A DNA stretch of 32,643 nucleotides from Hyphomicrobiaceae bacterium (lineage in GTDB: Bacteria > Pseudomonadota > Alphaproteobacteria > Rhizobiales > Hyphomicrobiaceae). This document shows, one piece after another, positions 24,933 to 32,643 of the stretch. The position numbers were made by a program, and so were the translations under genes. The stretch lies in contig JACKJI010000023.1 of NCBI GenBank assembly GCA_020638035.1, forward strand, positions 1-32,643, written 5' to 3'. Position 1 is the first letter of the stretch; each line of letters opens with the position of its first letter. A model generated the notes under the pieces. That model did not search any database. It had not been told where the DNA came from and saw only the letters and a program-made list of their open reading frames with translations.

Positions 24933-24979
24933 GCACGAATGCGAGCATAAATCAGCCGTGGTCTCTTCTGGAGCTACCA

Positions 24980-25615
24980 ATGAAGTCGAATGTGGTCACA
25001 TCTGTTGAAATGAAAATCGACTGGTCGGCACAGACCATCCTTCCGATCGAGTTCCGCGGGCGGGAGGTGATGCTCGATGCGCGCGCCTATCAGGGCGTGG
25101 AGCCGCACGTGCAGGCGCTGGCTCTCATTCACCGGGCCAAAGACACTGCCAACGATGAAATTCCGCTGGTGAGGGTTCATTCTGGCTGTGTCACCGGCGA
25201 TATCTTCCACTCGCTGAAATGCGACTGCTACGCGCAGTTGCAGGCGGCGATGGACCGGATCACGTCGACTCCGGTCGGTGTGCTGATCTATCTGCCCTAT
25301 CACGAGGGGCGGGGTATCGGCTTGGTTAACAAGATCCGAGCTTATGCGTTGCAGGACCAGGGCCTCGACACCGTGGATGCGAACATCGAGATCGGCGCGC
25401 CGATCGATGCGCGCGAGTACGATCTGGCTGCGCATATCTTGTTCGATCTCGGCATGCCGGAAGTGCGGCTCCTTTCCAACAATCCCGCTAAGGTCGAAGC
25501 GCTGCGGGCGGAAGGAATCAAGGTCTCCGAGCAAGTGGCGATCCACACTGAGCCTTCGATCTACAACAAGCGCTACCTTGAGACCAAGCGCGTGCGCATG
25601 GCGCACAAGCTTTGA
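24980..25615 (+). CDS. ribA: GTP cyclohydrolase II (stand-alone RibA)
   Basis: From ATG 24980 (CTGGAG upstream) the 211-residue product is a stand-alone GTP cyclohydrolase II, without the RibB half found in many bifunctional forms. It opens the imidazole ring of GTP, the first step to riboflavin. Zinc ligands Cys70, Cys81 and Cys83 are in place (VHSGCVTGD...KCDC), as are Tyr104 before HEGRGIGL, QDQGLDTVDAN near 125, RLLSNNPAKVEAL near 160 and the terminal YLETKRVRMAHKL. Small departures from the canonical enzyme, such as S-G-C for S-E-C and Y-H-E-G-R for R-Q-E-G-R, suggest a diverged copy. A strong terminator follows. Confidence 0.92.
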   Translation: MKSNVVTSVEMKIDWSAQTILPIEFRGREVMLDARAYQGVEPHVQALALIHRAKDTANDEIPLVRVHSGCVTGDIFHSLKCDCYAQLQAAMDRITSTPVGVLIYLPYHEGRGIGLVNKIRAYALQDQGLDTVDANIEIGAPIDAREYDLAAHILFDLGMPEVRLLSNNPAKVEALRAEGIKVSEQVAIHTEPSIYNKRYLETKRVRMAHKL

Positions 25616-25640
25616 AATCAAAGTAAATGACGAAGATTTG

Positions 25641-25685
25641 AAGGCCGCCTTGTCAGAAGTCTGACGGGCGGCCTTTTCGTTTTTG
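25641..25685 (+). terminator. Intrinsic terminator after ribA
   Basis: AAGGCCGCC pairs with GGCGGCCTT, extended across a small internal loop by GTCAG with CTGAC, and is followed by TTTTCGTTTTT. This is a textbook rho-independent terminator 26 bases after the ribA stop. The 25686-25826 gap beyond it, before the convergent ndvA end, holds nothing recognised. Confidence 0.85.
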
Positions 25686-25826
25686 GGGGTGGGCGGGAGT
25701 GGCCTTTTGGGTCCCGCGCAGATGACTGCGCTGCCGGGCACGACCGGTATGTTCAGCACGCCCGTAGACGCAGGGGCGATGGCGGCAGCGGTGGCGGCTC
25801 AGGGGGTGCTCTGCGCCGCAGGGACC

Positions 25827-27587
25827 CTACTTCAGATCTTCCTCCGCCTTGCTGGCGGGCGCGGTAAACCCGCCTTGCTCCACCATCCGCTGGAATAGGC
25901 CGCCGGCCTGAGCCAGCTCGCCAAACCGGCCTCGCTCGATGATCCGCCCCTGATCGAGGACCAGGATCTCGTGGGCGTCCGCAACGGTTGAGAGCCGGTG
26001 GGCGATAATGAAAGTCGTACGGTTCTTCCTCAGTGCGTCGAGTGCGCGCTTGATGCGTGCCTCGGTTTCCGCATCGAGTGCGCTGGTCGCTTCGTCGAGG
26101 ATCAAGATCGGGGCGTTCTTCAATATCGCTCGCGCGAGGGCAATGCGCTGGCGCTCGCCGCCCGACAATGCCGCGCCCCGTTCACCGATCATCGCGTGGT
26201 AGCCTTCCGGCTTCCGCATGATGAATTCGTGCGCCTCCGCCAGCCGTGCGGCGTTTTCCATGTCGGCATCGTTTGCATCGGGCCGGCCGATGCGGATGTT
26301 CTCCGCGATCGAGCGGTTGAAGAGGCCCGCGTCCTGGAAAACGACTGCAATGTTGGTCCGCAGCGTGTGCTGTGTGACGTCCGCCACGTCGTGGCCGTCG
26401 ATGAGGATGCGGCCGGCGTCGGGAGCCCTCAGCCTTTGCAGCAGGGCCATCGTGGTCGACTTGCCGGAGCCGGTCGGTCCGACGAGAGCGATTGTCTCGC
26501 CTTGCCGGGCGCGGAAGTCGAGGTCGTTCACGCCAGCTGCGCCACCGGGGAAGTTGAAGCTGACGTTCTGGAAGACGACATCGCCTTTGACGTCGGCGAG
26601 TTCCAACGCACCAGGTTTGTCGGCGATCGCCGGCTGCTCGTCGACAAGGGAGAAATAGCGGTCGAGCGCGGGGGCGGCCTGCTGTACGCGGACGACGAAA
26701 CCCGAGATCTGGTCGAGCTTGCCGATCAGCAGGTTGGCGAAAGCGACGAAGCTGACGATCTGGCCGACGCTCAGCTCGCCTCGCATGGCGAGCACGGCAC
26801 CGATGGCGAAGATGGTTACCATCGCTATGGTCGCCGCGGCCTTTTGCAGGATGGTGAGTATTCCCCACCAGGTCAGCACCGGGTACTGCGCGCTGAGCAG
26901 ATTGCCCATCACGGCTCGGAGCGCCTCGCTTTCGGCTGCTAGCCGCGTGTAGCTTTGCACCACTGTGACGTTGCCGAGGACATCGACCAGCCGGCCGGTA
27001 ACGTCGGAGTGGTAGCGCTCGACCTTCATCTGGTCGACACGAGTGCGTCGGGCGACATACAGGTTCAGGAGCGTGTAGACGACGGCGAGTGCAGCAAGGA
27101 TCGCCGTCATACGGGCATCGATGCTGATCGCGGTCGGAATGAGGAACAGTACGCCGGCAACGGCTGTCATCTGTTCGCGCATGGCACCGAGCCACACCCA
27201 GAAGAGTTCGTCTGTGCCCCTGAGGATCGTCGTGGTCACAGCGCCTGAGCCGCGCTCGGCATGATAGCCGAGCGGTAGCGCGATTGCTCTGTTGAAGGCT
27301 TCCGCCATGGCAGCGAGCCGGCGCCGATGTGCGAGGCGGTCAGCGTAGATGGCGACGACGACACCGGAGAGAATTCCGGCAAGGCCCAGTACGGCCCACA
27401 GTCCAATGAGGCCGAAGGCGCTGTTTCCTTTTGACAGGGCGTCGACCACCCAACCGAACAGGACCGGCTCGGCAAGCTGCACGGCTGCCAGCGCGATCGA
27501 GGCGAGCCCGAGCAGGATGGCAAGGTGCCGCTCGGCTGCCAGCATGGCGAGCGCGCGCTTATACAAGGTGAGGATCTGCAATCGCAC
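25827..27587 (-). CDS. ndvA: Cyclic beta-1,2-glucan exporter, ABC type (NdvA/ChvA)
   Basis: This 586-residue half-transporter has six membrane helices (about residues 20-300) followed by one ATPase domain, the same size and order as NdvA of Sinorhizobium and ChvA of Agrobacterium. Family blocks include VQLAEPVLFGWVVDAL near 36, YADRLAHRRRLAAMAEAFNRA near 81, SIDARMTAILA, and QYPVLTWWGILT near 234. The ATPase has Walker A GPTGSGKS at 370-377, signature LSGGERQR near 474, Walker B ILILDEATSALD near 494 and the AHRLST switch His at 530. It carries periplasmic cyclic glucan across the inner membrane. The synthase gene ndvB is not in the window. Confidence 0.92.
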   Translation of the reverse strand: MRLQILTLYKRALAMLAAERHLAILLGLASIALAAVQLAEPVLFGWVVDALSKGNSAFGLIGLWAVLGLAGILSGVVVAIYADRLAHRRRLAAMAEAFNRAIALPLGYHAERGSGAVTTTILRGTDELFWVWLGAMREQMTAVAGVLFLIPTAISIDARMTAILAALAVVYTLLNLYVARRTRVDQMKVERYHSDVTGRLVDVLGNVTVVQSYTRLAAESEALRAVMGNLLSAQYPVLTWWGILTILQKAAATIAMVTIFAIGAVLAMRGELSVGQIVSFVAFANLLIGKLDQISGFVVRVQQAAPALDRYFSLVDEQPAIADKPGALELADVKGDVVFQNVSFNFPGGAAGVNDLDFRARQGETIALVGPTGSGKSTTMALLQRLRAPDAGRILIDGHDVADVTQHTLRTNIAVVFQDAGLFNRSIAENIRIGRPDANDADMENAARLAEAHEFIMRKPEGYHAMIGERGAALSGGERQRIALARAILKNAPILILDEATSALDAETEARIKRALDALRKNRTTFIIAHRLSTVADAHEILVLDQGRIIERGRFGELAQAGGLFQRMVEQGGFTAPASKAEEDLK

Positions 27588-27686
27588 GGGAGGCGCTCTT
27601 TCGTTGGCGTGCCGGGCGGTGCTTCGCCCGTCGTCGTCGGCCGGGTTTAACAGGTTTGCAGAACGGGCGTCAGCGGCGGTTTGTCT

Positions 27687-30089
27687 TCACGGGTTCGCAG
27701 GCCCCCTTGTCCCTCCGCCGAGGCGCGCTGCCAGCTGCCTGAAAGCCCCGCGTAGCGGGTGGAAGGAGAATCTGACGACATGGCGTCCCGGTGGCAGCCG
27801 CACCGCCCGGAAAAGCACGTTGGCGCGCAGGATTTCCGTCGGTACGCCGTCGATCGTTGCCTCCCACCAGGGATGCCAGAGGTCGTTCAGCACCAGATAT
27901 CCGCCGGTGGCGCCATCGGTTTCGATGACGACTGCGGCGTTAGCGTAAGACACGATCCGCACAGTGCCCGGCTGGCCAGCGGCGGTTGGTGGAATTGCCT
28001 CGGTCCGCGGCGTCGCGGGTTGTGCCTCCAGAAGCACCACCTGCCGGAAGTCCTCCGCCAGTCCTCCGTTGGCGAGCAACGCGGCAAAGTCCGCCGGTTT
28101 GGCCTGCACAACATAGAGGGCGCGCGGCAAGGCCTCGGGGTTCTCGTAGATCCAGGCGTTCTCTGTCCTGGCGATCAATGGCAGGTCGCCGCTGGCCAGA
28201 GTCTTGTCGATCGATTCGATCGGTGCTCCTGCGGCGATGAAACGCAATCCCAACAGGTTCGCCAGGGGTGAGCGATAGGAAGGAAACAGCGGTGTGAACT
28301 GACGGTCGCCGGGGCCGCCCGCCGTGTTGCCGGCACCAGTCGCTTGCGAGTAGTGGGCGGAGCGGACCGGATTGTAGCCAAGTGTGTTTTCCAGCCCGTG
28401 TGTCAGGCTCGCGTTCGGCCAGTGGAAGCCGAGGCCGATCAGTTCGACGCGATCGCGACGGCTCGTGTCGTCTGTTTCTGCGGTCTTCTTTTTCAGCAGC
28501 GCAATCGTCGCGTTTTTCGTTTCCGGCTCCAGCACCTCGTAATGCTCCGGTGGCAATGCGGTCGCGCCGCCCGGGCCATTGCTGTAAGCGAGATCGGCGA
28601 CCGTGAAACCGACGAGCAGGAGCGCGGCTGCGGCTGGGCGTAGCGGTTCCATGTGCCGCGCTATGGCAAGCATTGCGGCTGCGCCGACGACGATCGCCAA
28701 TGCGACGAGGAATGGAAGCGTTCCCTGTTCCACGCGGTCGAGCCAAAGGGCGAGGCCTGCCGCTGCCGCGAATGCAGCGGCCGTGACGGCGCCCGTGACG
28801 GCGAGACCCCATGCCGAGGGCCGCCATAGCGGTTCGGAGAACATGTGGTGCGCGACGTAGCCCGCGAGCAACGCTGTGAGATAGCCGATGAGGAATGTCG
28901 CATCGGCCGGCCGGCGATAGAAATCTATTCCGGGCAGCCAAGCGTGCGCGAACTGGAAGACGGGTGTGTACCAGCCCAACGCGTAAGTCGTGACCGCCGC
29001 CAGCGCGAACAGGAAGATCCGGATCTCGCGCCGCACGAGCACACCCGTTGCGAGGCCCAGCAGCAGCAGCAGCACGGGGACCGCGCCGATATAAAGCTGC
29101 CCCATGTTCTGCGCGATGTAGAGCCCTGTGTCGGGCCATGTGAAGCTCGGCGGTCCCCAGTAGTCCTCCATGCGCCCGGATGAGCCGAAGACGTCGGGTG
29201 CGAAAAGGGTGAGGAAGAGGGCCGGGTGCAACGAGCCGCGGCCTGCGCCGACAAGGTCGATCGCGGGGCGGTTGGATTCTTCGGCCGAGAGGGCGGTCAT
29301 CAGGATCGGAAGCACGATGAGGGCAATGCCTGCGATGCCGCCTGTGAGAAGCGGTGGGAGACTGCGGCGCACCCGTGCCAGGAATGTTTGCGTACCGCGC
29401 GCATGGTCCGCGCCGTCGATGCCAAGCCAATGCGCCACGACATAGGCGACGAGCAGGTAGACCGACAGCAAAGCCACCTGATCACGGCCGAGCACCAGGA
29501 AGGCCGCGACAATGCCGGCGGCAAGGCCATAGCGCCAGGACGAGCGCAGGAGCGCGCGTTCCAGCAGCAGGAGCACGATCGGCAGCAGCGCCAGGCTCAC
29601 CACCTGTCCGATGTGCTGGATGCGCCATGCCATCGACGCGCCGAAGCCGAATGCAAGGGCCGCCAGCACTGCACCGGCCCAATGCCAGCGTCGGTCGCGG
29701 AACCAGAGTGCCACTGCGATCATGCCGGCGAGCACCGCTAGCAAAGTCGTGACATCGACGGCGTGCGGGGTTGGATTGGGCGAGACCGCTGCAAGGGCCA
29801 GGAACGGTGGCGAGAACAACATCGCCTGCGGGTCGGCGATCTGCGCGTGACCGGAAAACACGTAAGGGGCCCAGGCGGGGCTCTCGCCGCGCCAGAAGCT
29901 CTGTGCCATGAACTGGATCTGCGGCAGGAAATGCGCCTTCGCATCCCAGGGGATCGTTACTCGCCCCGACAGCCACGGCCAGCCGAGGATCGCCCAGGCC
30001 AGGACGATCAGTCCGAGTACAGGGACGAGCGGCCAACGATCCGGCGCCATGTCGCCATCAATTTGAGGGGGTAGCCATCTCTTCGGCAC
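27687..30089 (-). CDS. YfhO-family GT-C-like membrane protein
   Basis: The 800-residue product starts at GTG 30089 with AGGAG nine bases upstream. It has about twelve membrane helices up to residue 520 or so and a large soluble C-terminal domain. The first periplasmic loop, WDAKAHFLPQIQFMAQSFWRG near residue 48, carries the catalytic-type Asp of GT-C enzymes. The C-terminus (LVLNDLWHPWWEATIDGVP, then RANVLFRAVRLPPGRHVVRF) is diagnostic of the YfhO family. Members glycosylate lipoteichoic acid in Gram-positives; in alphaproteobacteria the role is unknown but glycan modification of the envelope is likely. An in-frame ATG at 30050 has a poor ribosome site. It precedes ndvA on the same strand, 99 bases apart. 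Confidence 0.8.
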   Translation of the reverse strand: MPKRWLPPQIDGDMAPDRWPLVPVLGLIVLAWAILGWPWLSGRVTIPWDAKAHFLPQIQFMAQSFWRGESPAWAPYVFSGHAQIADPQAMLFSPPFLALAAVSPNPTPHAVDVTTLLAVLAGMIAVALWFRDRRWHWAGAVLAALAFGFGASMAWRIQHIGQVVSLALLPIVLLLLERALLRSSWRYGLAAGIVAAFLVLGRDQVALLSVYLLVAYVVAHWLGIDGADHARGTQTFLARVRRSLPPLLTGGIAGIALIVLPILMTALSAEESNRPAIDLVGAGRGSLHPALFLTLFAPDVFGSSGRMEDYWGPPSFTWPDTGLYIAQNMGQLYIGAVPVLLLLLGLATGVLVRREIRIFLFALAAVTTYALGWYTPVFQFAHAWLPGIDFYRRPADATFLIGYLTALLAGYVAHHMFSEPLWRPSAWGLAVTGAVTAAAFAAAAGLALWLDRVEQGTLPFLVALAIVVGAAAMLAIARHMEPLRPAAAALLLVGFTVADLAYSNGPGGATALPPEHYEVLEPETKNATIALLKKKTAETDDTSRRDRVELIGLGFHWPNASLTHGLENTLGYNPVRSAHYSQATGAGNTAGGPGDRQFTPLFPSYRSPLANLLGLRFIAAGAPIESIDKTLASGDLPLIARTENAWIYENPEALPRALYVVQAKPADFAALLANGGLAEDFRQVVLLEAQPATPRTEAIPPTAAGQPGTVRIVSYANAAVVIETDGATGGYLVLNDLWHPWWEATIDGVPTEILRANVLFRAVRLPPGRHVVRFSFHPLRGAFRQLAARLGGGTRGPANP

Positions 30090-30480
30090 GTTAGGCGCTC
30101 CTGGGCGCTGCGGTGGTCCGCTCGGGAGCGGCTGGCCGTCTATATCATTTCCACCCTAGCGGGTGGCAGGTTTGGCCAAGAACCAAGCGCAGTGCCCGAC
30201 CCGCGGCAATACGCGCGAGGCGTGTGACAAGATCCTGTGTCGGTGCCAAGGCAAAGGACACCGGATTCTATTCGGGCTCGCATTTGCCCTTGCTCCGCCA
30301 TGAAGCTTCCCTTACCTGCCTTTCGATTCCACGGGCTTTCCCCGGTAGGGCATTTTCTGACGAAGTGGTCACCGGTTTGGCGTAGGAAATGCCAACATCA
30401 ACGGAGCGGTCTGGTTCCAGGCGATTCAAAGCACGTGGGAACCGCGCCAGTCGTGACAGCCGCGCGAGCACAACCGCACC
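30090..30480. other. 390-base divergent gap between YfhO-like and RibD-C genes
   Basis: This stretch separates two divergent genes. I see arms GGCATTT (30349-30355) and AAATGCC (30387-30393) that could form a long-loop hairpin or an operator. No promoter, RNA or protein gene is convincing. The open frames across it have no recognisable product. Confidence 0.5.
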
Positions 30481-31188
30481 ATGAGCCAGGACCTCGACCT
30501 TTCGGGCCTCGACCCGGGTTATGCCGAAAGCCTCCGCCTCATCCGCGACTGTCCGGCGGGTCGCTCTTTCGTGGTCGCTCAGCTCGGCCAGTCGCTCGAC
30601 GGGCGTATTGCCTTGCCGAGCGGTGAGAGCCGATGGATCAATAATGATGCCGCCCTCGATCATCTCCATCGCTTGCGCGCGGTGGTCGACGCGGTTGTCG
30701 TCGGCATCGGCACGGCGCTCGCCGACGACCCGATGCTGAATGTGCGCCGCGTGGCCGGCCGCAACCCTGCGCGCGTGGTGATCGATCCCCGCGGCCGCCT
30801 GCCAGCAGGCGCGCGCCTGCTTGCCGCCGATGGCACCGAGCGACTGGTGCTCAATCGCCCAGGAGTGCCGCCAGTCGCGGGGGCGACGCAGATCATCCTG
30901 GATGCAACGGATGGCCGGTTCTCGCCAGCGGACGTGATAGCCGCTCTCACCGCGCGCGGACTGAGGCGCATTCTGGTTGAGGGTGGCGCGCAGACTGTTT
31001 CGGGTTTCATCGATGCCGGTGCGCTGGACCGTCTGCACGTTCTTGTTGCACCGTGTCTGCTGGGCTCAGGCAAGACCGGCATCGAGCTTGCGCCGATCGA
31101 CAGCCTGCAGCAGGCGCGACGACCGCGTGCTGGTATCCATGTTCTCGACGGCGGCGATGTGCTATTCGATTGCGACATGAGGTCATGA
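30481..31188 (+). CDS. Stand-alone RibD C-terminal (dihydrofolate-reductase-like) domain protein
   Basis: The 235-residue product has the reductase half of RibD but not the deaminase half. Signature blocks are VVAQLGQSLDGRIAL near residue 31, GIGTALADDPMLNVR near 75, NPARVVIDPRGRLPAG near 95, and the nucleotide-binding ILVEGGAQTVSGFIDAGALD near 163. RibD-C enzymes reduce the ribosylamino-pyrimidine of riboflavin synthesis with NADPH, and free-standing copies may act on other pterin-like or pyrimidine substrates. The cytochrome b561 gene begins 13 bases downstream. The stand-alone ribA is about 5 kb away. Confidence 0.88.
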   Translation: MSQDLDLSGLDPGYAESLRLIRDCPAGRSFVVAQLGQSLDGRIALPSGESRWINNDAALDHLHRLRAVVDAVVVGIGTALADDPMLNVRRVAGRNPARVVIDPRGRLPAGARLLAADGTERLVLNRPGVPPVAGATQIILDATDGRFSPADVIAALTARGLRRILVEGGAQTVSGFIDAGALDRLHVLVAPCLLGSGKTGIELAPIDSLQQARRPRAGIHVLDGGDVLFDCDMRS

Positions 31189-31201
31189 GGAGACGCGAGC
31201 C

Positions 31202-31822
31202 GTGCCCCAACATTATGACCGCCAGTCCCGATCCGGTGCATCTGGTTCGCCGTCCGTGGTGGGTAAACGCCCGGTCGTGGAAGTCTACAGTGCGACCGCA
31301 CGGCGGTTCCATTGGATCGTAGTGGCACTACTCGCGGTGCAGTTTCCGATCGGACTCGCCATGGTGTACCGCGGCAGCAAGCTCAACATCTGGGACGGTC
31401 TGACCAACAATCTCTATTCGAGTCATAAGCTGATCGGCATGATCGTGCTGTTGGTCGTCGTGCTGCGGCTTGGCTATCGGCTGGTGCATGGGGCACCCGC
31501 GGAGGAGCCGACGCTGGAGGCGTGGCACAGAATTGCCAGTGCACTCAACCACTGGGGGCTTTACGTGCTGCTCATTCTGGTGCCCGTGCTGGGCTGGCTC
31601 GGCGTTTCCTATTATCCCGCACTCGACGTGTTCGGCGTGCTCAAGATCCCCGGCCTTGTCGCCGCCAATCAGAAGACGGCCGAGGTCGTCTTCCAGTACC
31701 ACGGACTGGCGGCTTTCCTGCTGCTGGCCCTGGCCGGCGTGCACGTTGGCGCGGCGCTTTATCATTTTCTCATCCGCAAGGACAACGTGCTAGCGCGCAT
31801 GATCCCGCGCCTGATGCGCTGA
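31202..31822 (+). CDS. Cytochrome b561
   Basis: The 206-residue product is a prokaryotic cytochrome b561, a four-helix inner-membrane di-heme protein passing electrons to or from quinone. Heme-ligand histidines lie at the start of the helices: ARRFHWIVVALL near residue 37, SSHKLIGMIVLL near 74, ALNHWGLYVLLIL near 118, and the last helix with YHGLAAFLLL and GVHVGAALYHF. The start is GTG 31202, with AGGAGA ten bases upstream, 13 bases after the RibD-C gene, so it is likely co-transcribed. The first 25 residues are polar and unconserved. Confidence 0.9.
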   Translation: MPQHYDRQSRSGASGSPSVVGKRPVVEVYSATARRFHWIVVALLAVQFPIGLAMVYRGSKLNIWDGLTNNLYSSHKLIGMIVLLVVVLRLGYRLVHGAPAEEPTLEAWHRIASALNHWGLYVLLILVPVLGWLGVSYYPALDVFGVLKIPGLVAANQKTAEVVFQYHGLAAFLLLALAGVHVGAALYHFLIRKDNVLARMIPRLMR

Positions 31823-31909
31823 TCGAGAGTACGACTTTCCGAAACGGACATGGGCTGCCGGCTGGTTGGTCCTTGAGCACGGCCAATGCGCTATAAGGTC
31901 GACCGGATC

Positions 31910-32643
31910 TCAGGTCGGTACGGCAAGCGTGTCGGTATGTCCCGTCTCAGCGCCCGTGTGGCGTGTCTCGCGCCATGCGCTAAGGGTCTTCTGATCGACC
32001 ATCCCCGTCTCGGCAACGGCGCTGGCGTGACCGTCGGCCAGCTCGGCGATGAGCTTGGCGTCACGTGGGCTTGTTAGAACCCAAGGGCTATCGCCTTCCT
32101 GCACGCTGTAGCCGCCAATCCCGAACTGATCGGCAAGATGGGTCGGGGCCGTTGGACCCGCCGAGGCTCCGAAGCCTTTGTCCGTCATCTGGTGGCGGTT
32201 GAAGGCGGCTGTCATCTGGTTGTCGGCGGGTCGTCGCGGTGTCCAGTGCTGGATGCCGTTGTAGGTGAGCACAGTATAGAAGACGGCGCGCCGCGCCGTG
32301 ACAGCCTGCGCGAGACGCCGGATGAAATCGGGCGAAGCGAGATCGAAGAATGCCGCAGCGGTGACGAGATCGGGTGCATCTCCTAGCGCGGCATCAAGCT
32401 CTTTGTTGAGATCGTGCCGAACGAAGCGCACGCTGAGGCGGCGGCCTTTGGCGGTGAGCTGGAGCGTGCCGTCTTCGCGATCTTCCGTGCTGTCCGACCA
32501 GGATTTCAATGCCTCGCGTGCCGCGGACAGCAAGGCTGCATCGTAATCGACGAGCGTCCACGACTGGACGGGCGGCAGCAGCTCGGCCATGGCGCGCAGA
32601 TTGGAACCGCTGCCGCAGCCCAGATCGACGACGCTGACCTTGT
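31910..32643 (-). CDS. Class I SAM-dependent methyltransferase (5' end beyond window)
   Basis: The frame runs off the right edge, so the N-terminus is missing; 244 full codons are visible. The first visible residues (KVSVVDLGCGSGSNLRAMAEL) are motif I, the SAM-binding glycine loop, followed by an acidic LVDYDAALLS loop and DLVTAAAFFDLAS as motif IV. These show a Rossmann-fold class I methyltransferase. The target is unknown; the C-terminal half is not like rRNA or ubiquinone methylases that I recognise. The gene is convergent with cytochrome b561, and the 87-base gap between them has no clear terminator. Confidence 0.85.
   Translation of the reverse strand, partial: KVSVVDLGCGSGSNLRAMAELLPPVQSWTLVDYDAALLSAAREALKSWSDSTEDREDGTLQLTAKGRRLSVRFVRHDLNKELDAALGDAPDLVTAAAFFDLASPDFIRRLAQAVTARRAVFYTVLTYNGIQHWTPRRPADNQMTAAFNRHQMTDKGFGASAGPTAPTHLADQFGIGGYSVQEGDSPWVLTSPRDAKLIAELADGHASAVAETGMVDQKTLSAWRETRHTGAETGHTDTLAVPT

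Larger units (their letters stand above)
24535..24979. other. 445-base divergent intergenic region upstream of ribA
   Basis: This gap separates the GT87-like gene (minus) from ribA (plus). It contains a GntR-type palindrome at 24771-24785 and inverted repeats at 24898-24932 near the ribA leader. I find no convincing protein gene, tRNA or FMN riboswitch in it. The leader does not contain the conserved RFN element core. Confidence 0.6.

Noticed and set aside
24898..24979. FMN riboswitch upstream of ribA
   Set aside because: The conserved RFN element cores are absent; only simple inverted repeats are seen.

Overview
The window is GC-rich alphaproteobacterial chromosome, most likely Hyphomicrobiales. 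Gene content supports this: an NdvA/ChvA-type cyclic beta-1,2-glucan exporter, a DUF2842 protein, COX15-type heme A synthase, an rplM-rpsI pair near argC, and an FNR/FixK-type box upstream of hemN. It reads as ordinary chromosome. No transposase, integrase, tRNA, rRNA or CRISPR array was recognised. The assignment rests on gene families read by eye, not on a database search.

Layout. (1) 1-3100, plus strand: the end of an unidentified gene, rpe, a redoxin, a phosphoglycolate phosphatase and a YfcG-type glutathione transferase. (2) 3142-4485, minus: anaerobic hemN with a well-placed FNR/FixK promoter. (3) 4791-13977: an exopolysaccharide locus. On the minus strand it carries an outer-membrane export lipoprotein, a family 4 glycosyltransferase, an undecaprenyl-phosphate glucose phosphotransferase, a possible tiny ORF and an O-antigen ligase/polymerase. 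Divergently on the plus strand it carries a Wzc-like co-polymerase with a decayed kinase domain and a NodB-type deacetylase. No Wzx flippase is visible. (4) 14039-20809: DUF2842, ctaA, argC, TerC, rpsI, rplM, a hotdog thioesterase, a small exported helical protein and an ECHDC3-like crotonase. (5) 20909-23101: an exported EndoU-like protein overlapping a VOC-fold protein, then a CoA-binding protein.

(6) 23185-32643: a GT87-like mannosyltransferase, a solitary GTP cyclohydrolase II, NdvA, a YfhO-type membrane protein, a solitary RibD C-terminal reductase domain, a cytochrome b561 and the 3' part of a methyltransferase.

The central theme is envelope polysaccharide. The phosphotransferase would start a lipid-linked repeat unit, the glycosyltransferase would extend it, the Wzy-like protein would polymerise it, the co-polymerase and export lipoprotein would control length and secrete it, and the deacetylase may modify it. 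NdvA, GT87-like and YfhO-like proteins add further glycan functions. HemN and CtaA serve heme synthesis. The strongest second-look points are the FNR-type hemN promoter, the catalytically degenerate Wzc, the crotonase lacking both hydratase glutamates, the EndoU-like exported protein, a GntR-type operator upstream of ribA, and a hairpin at the predicted 5' end of the rplM mRNA. No clearly new multi-gene system was found.
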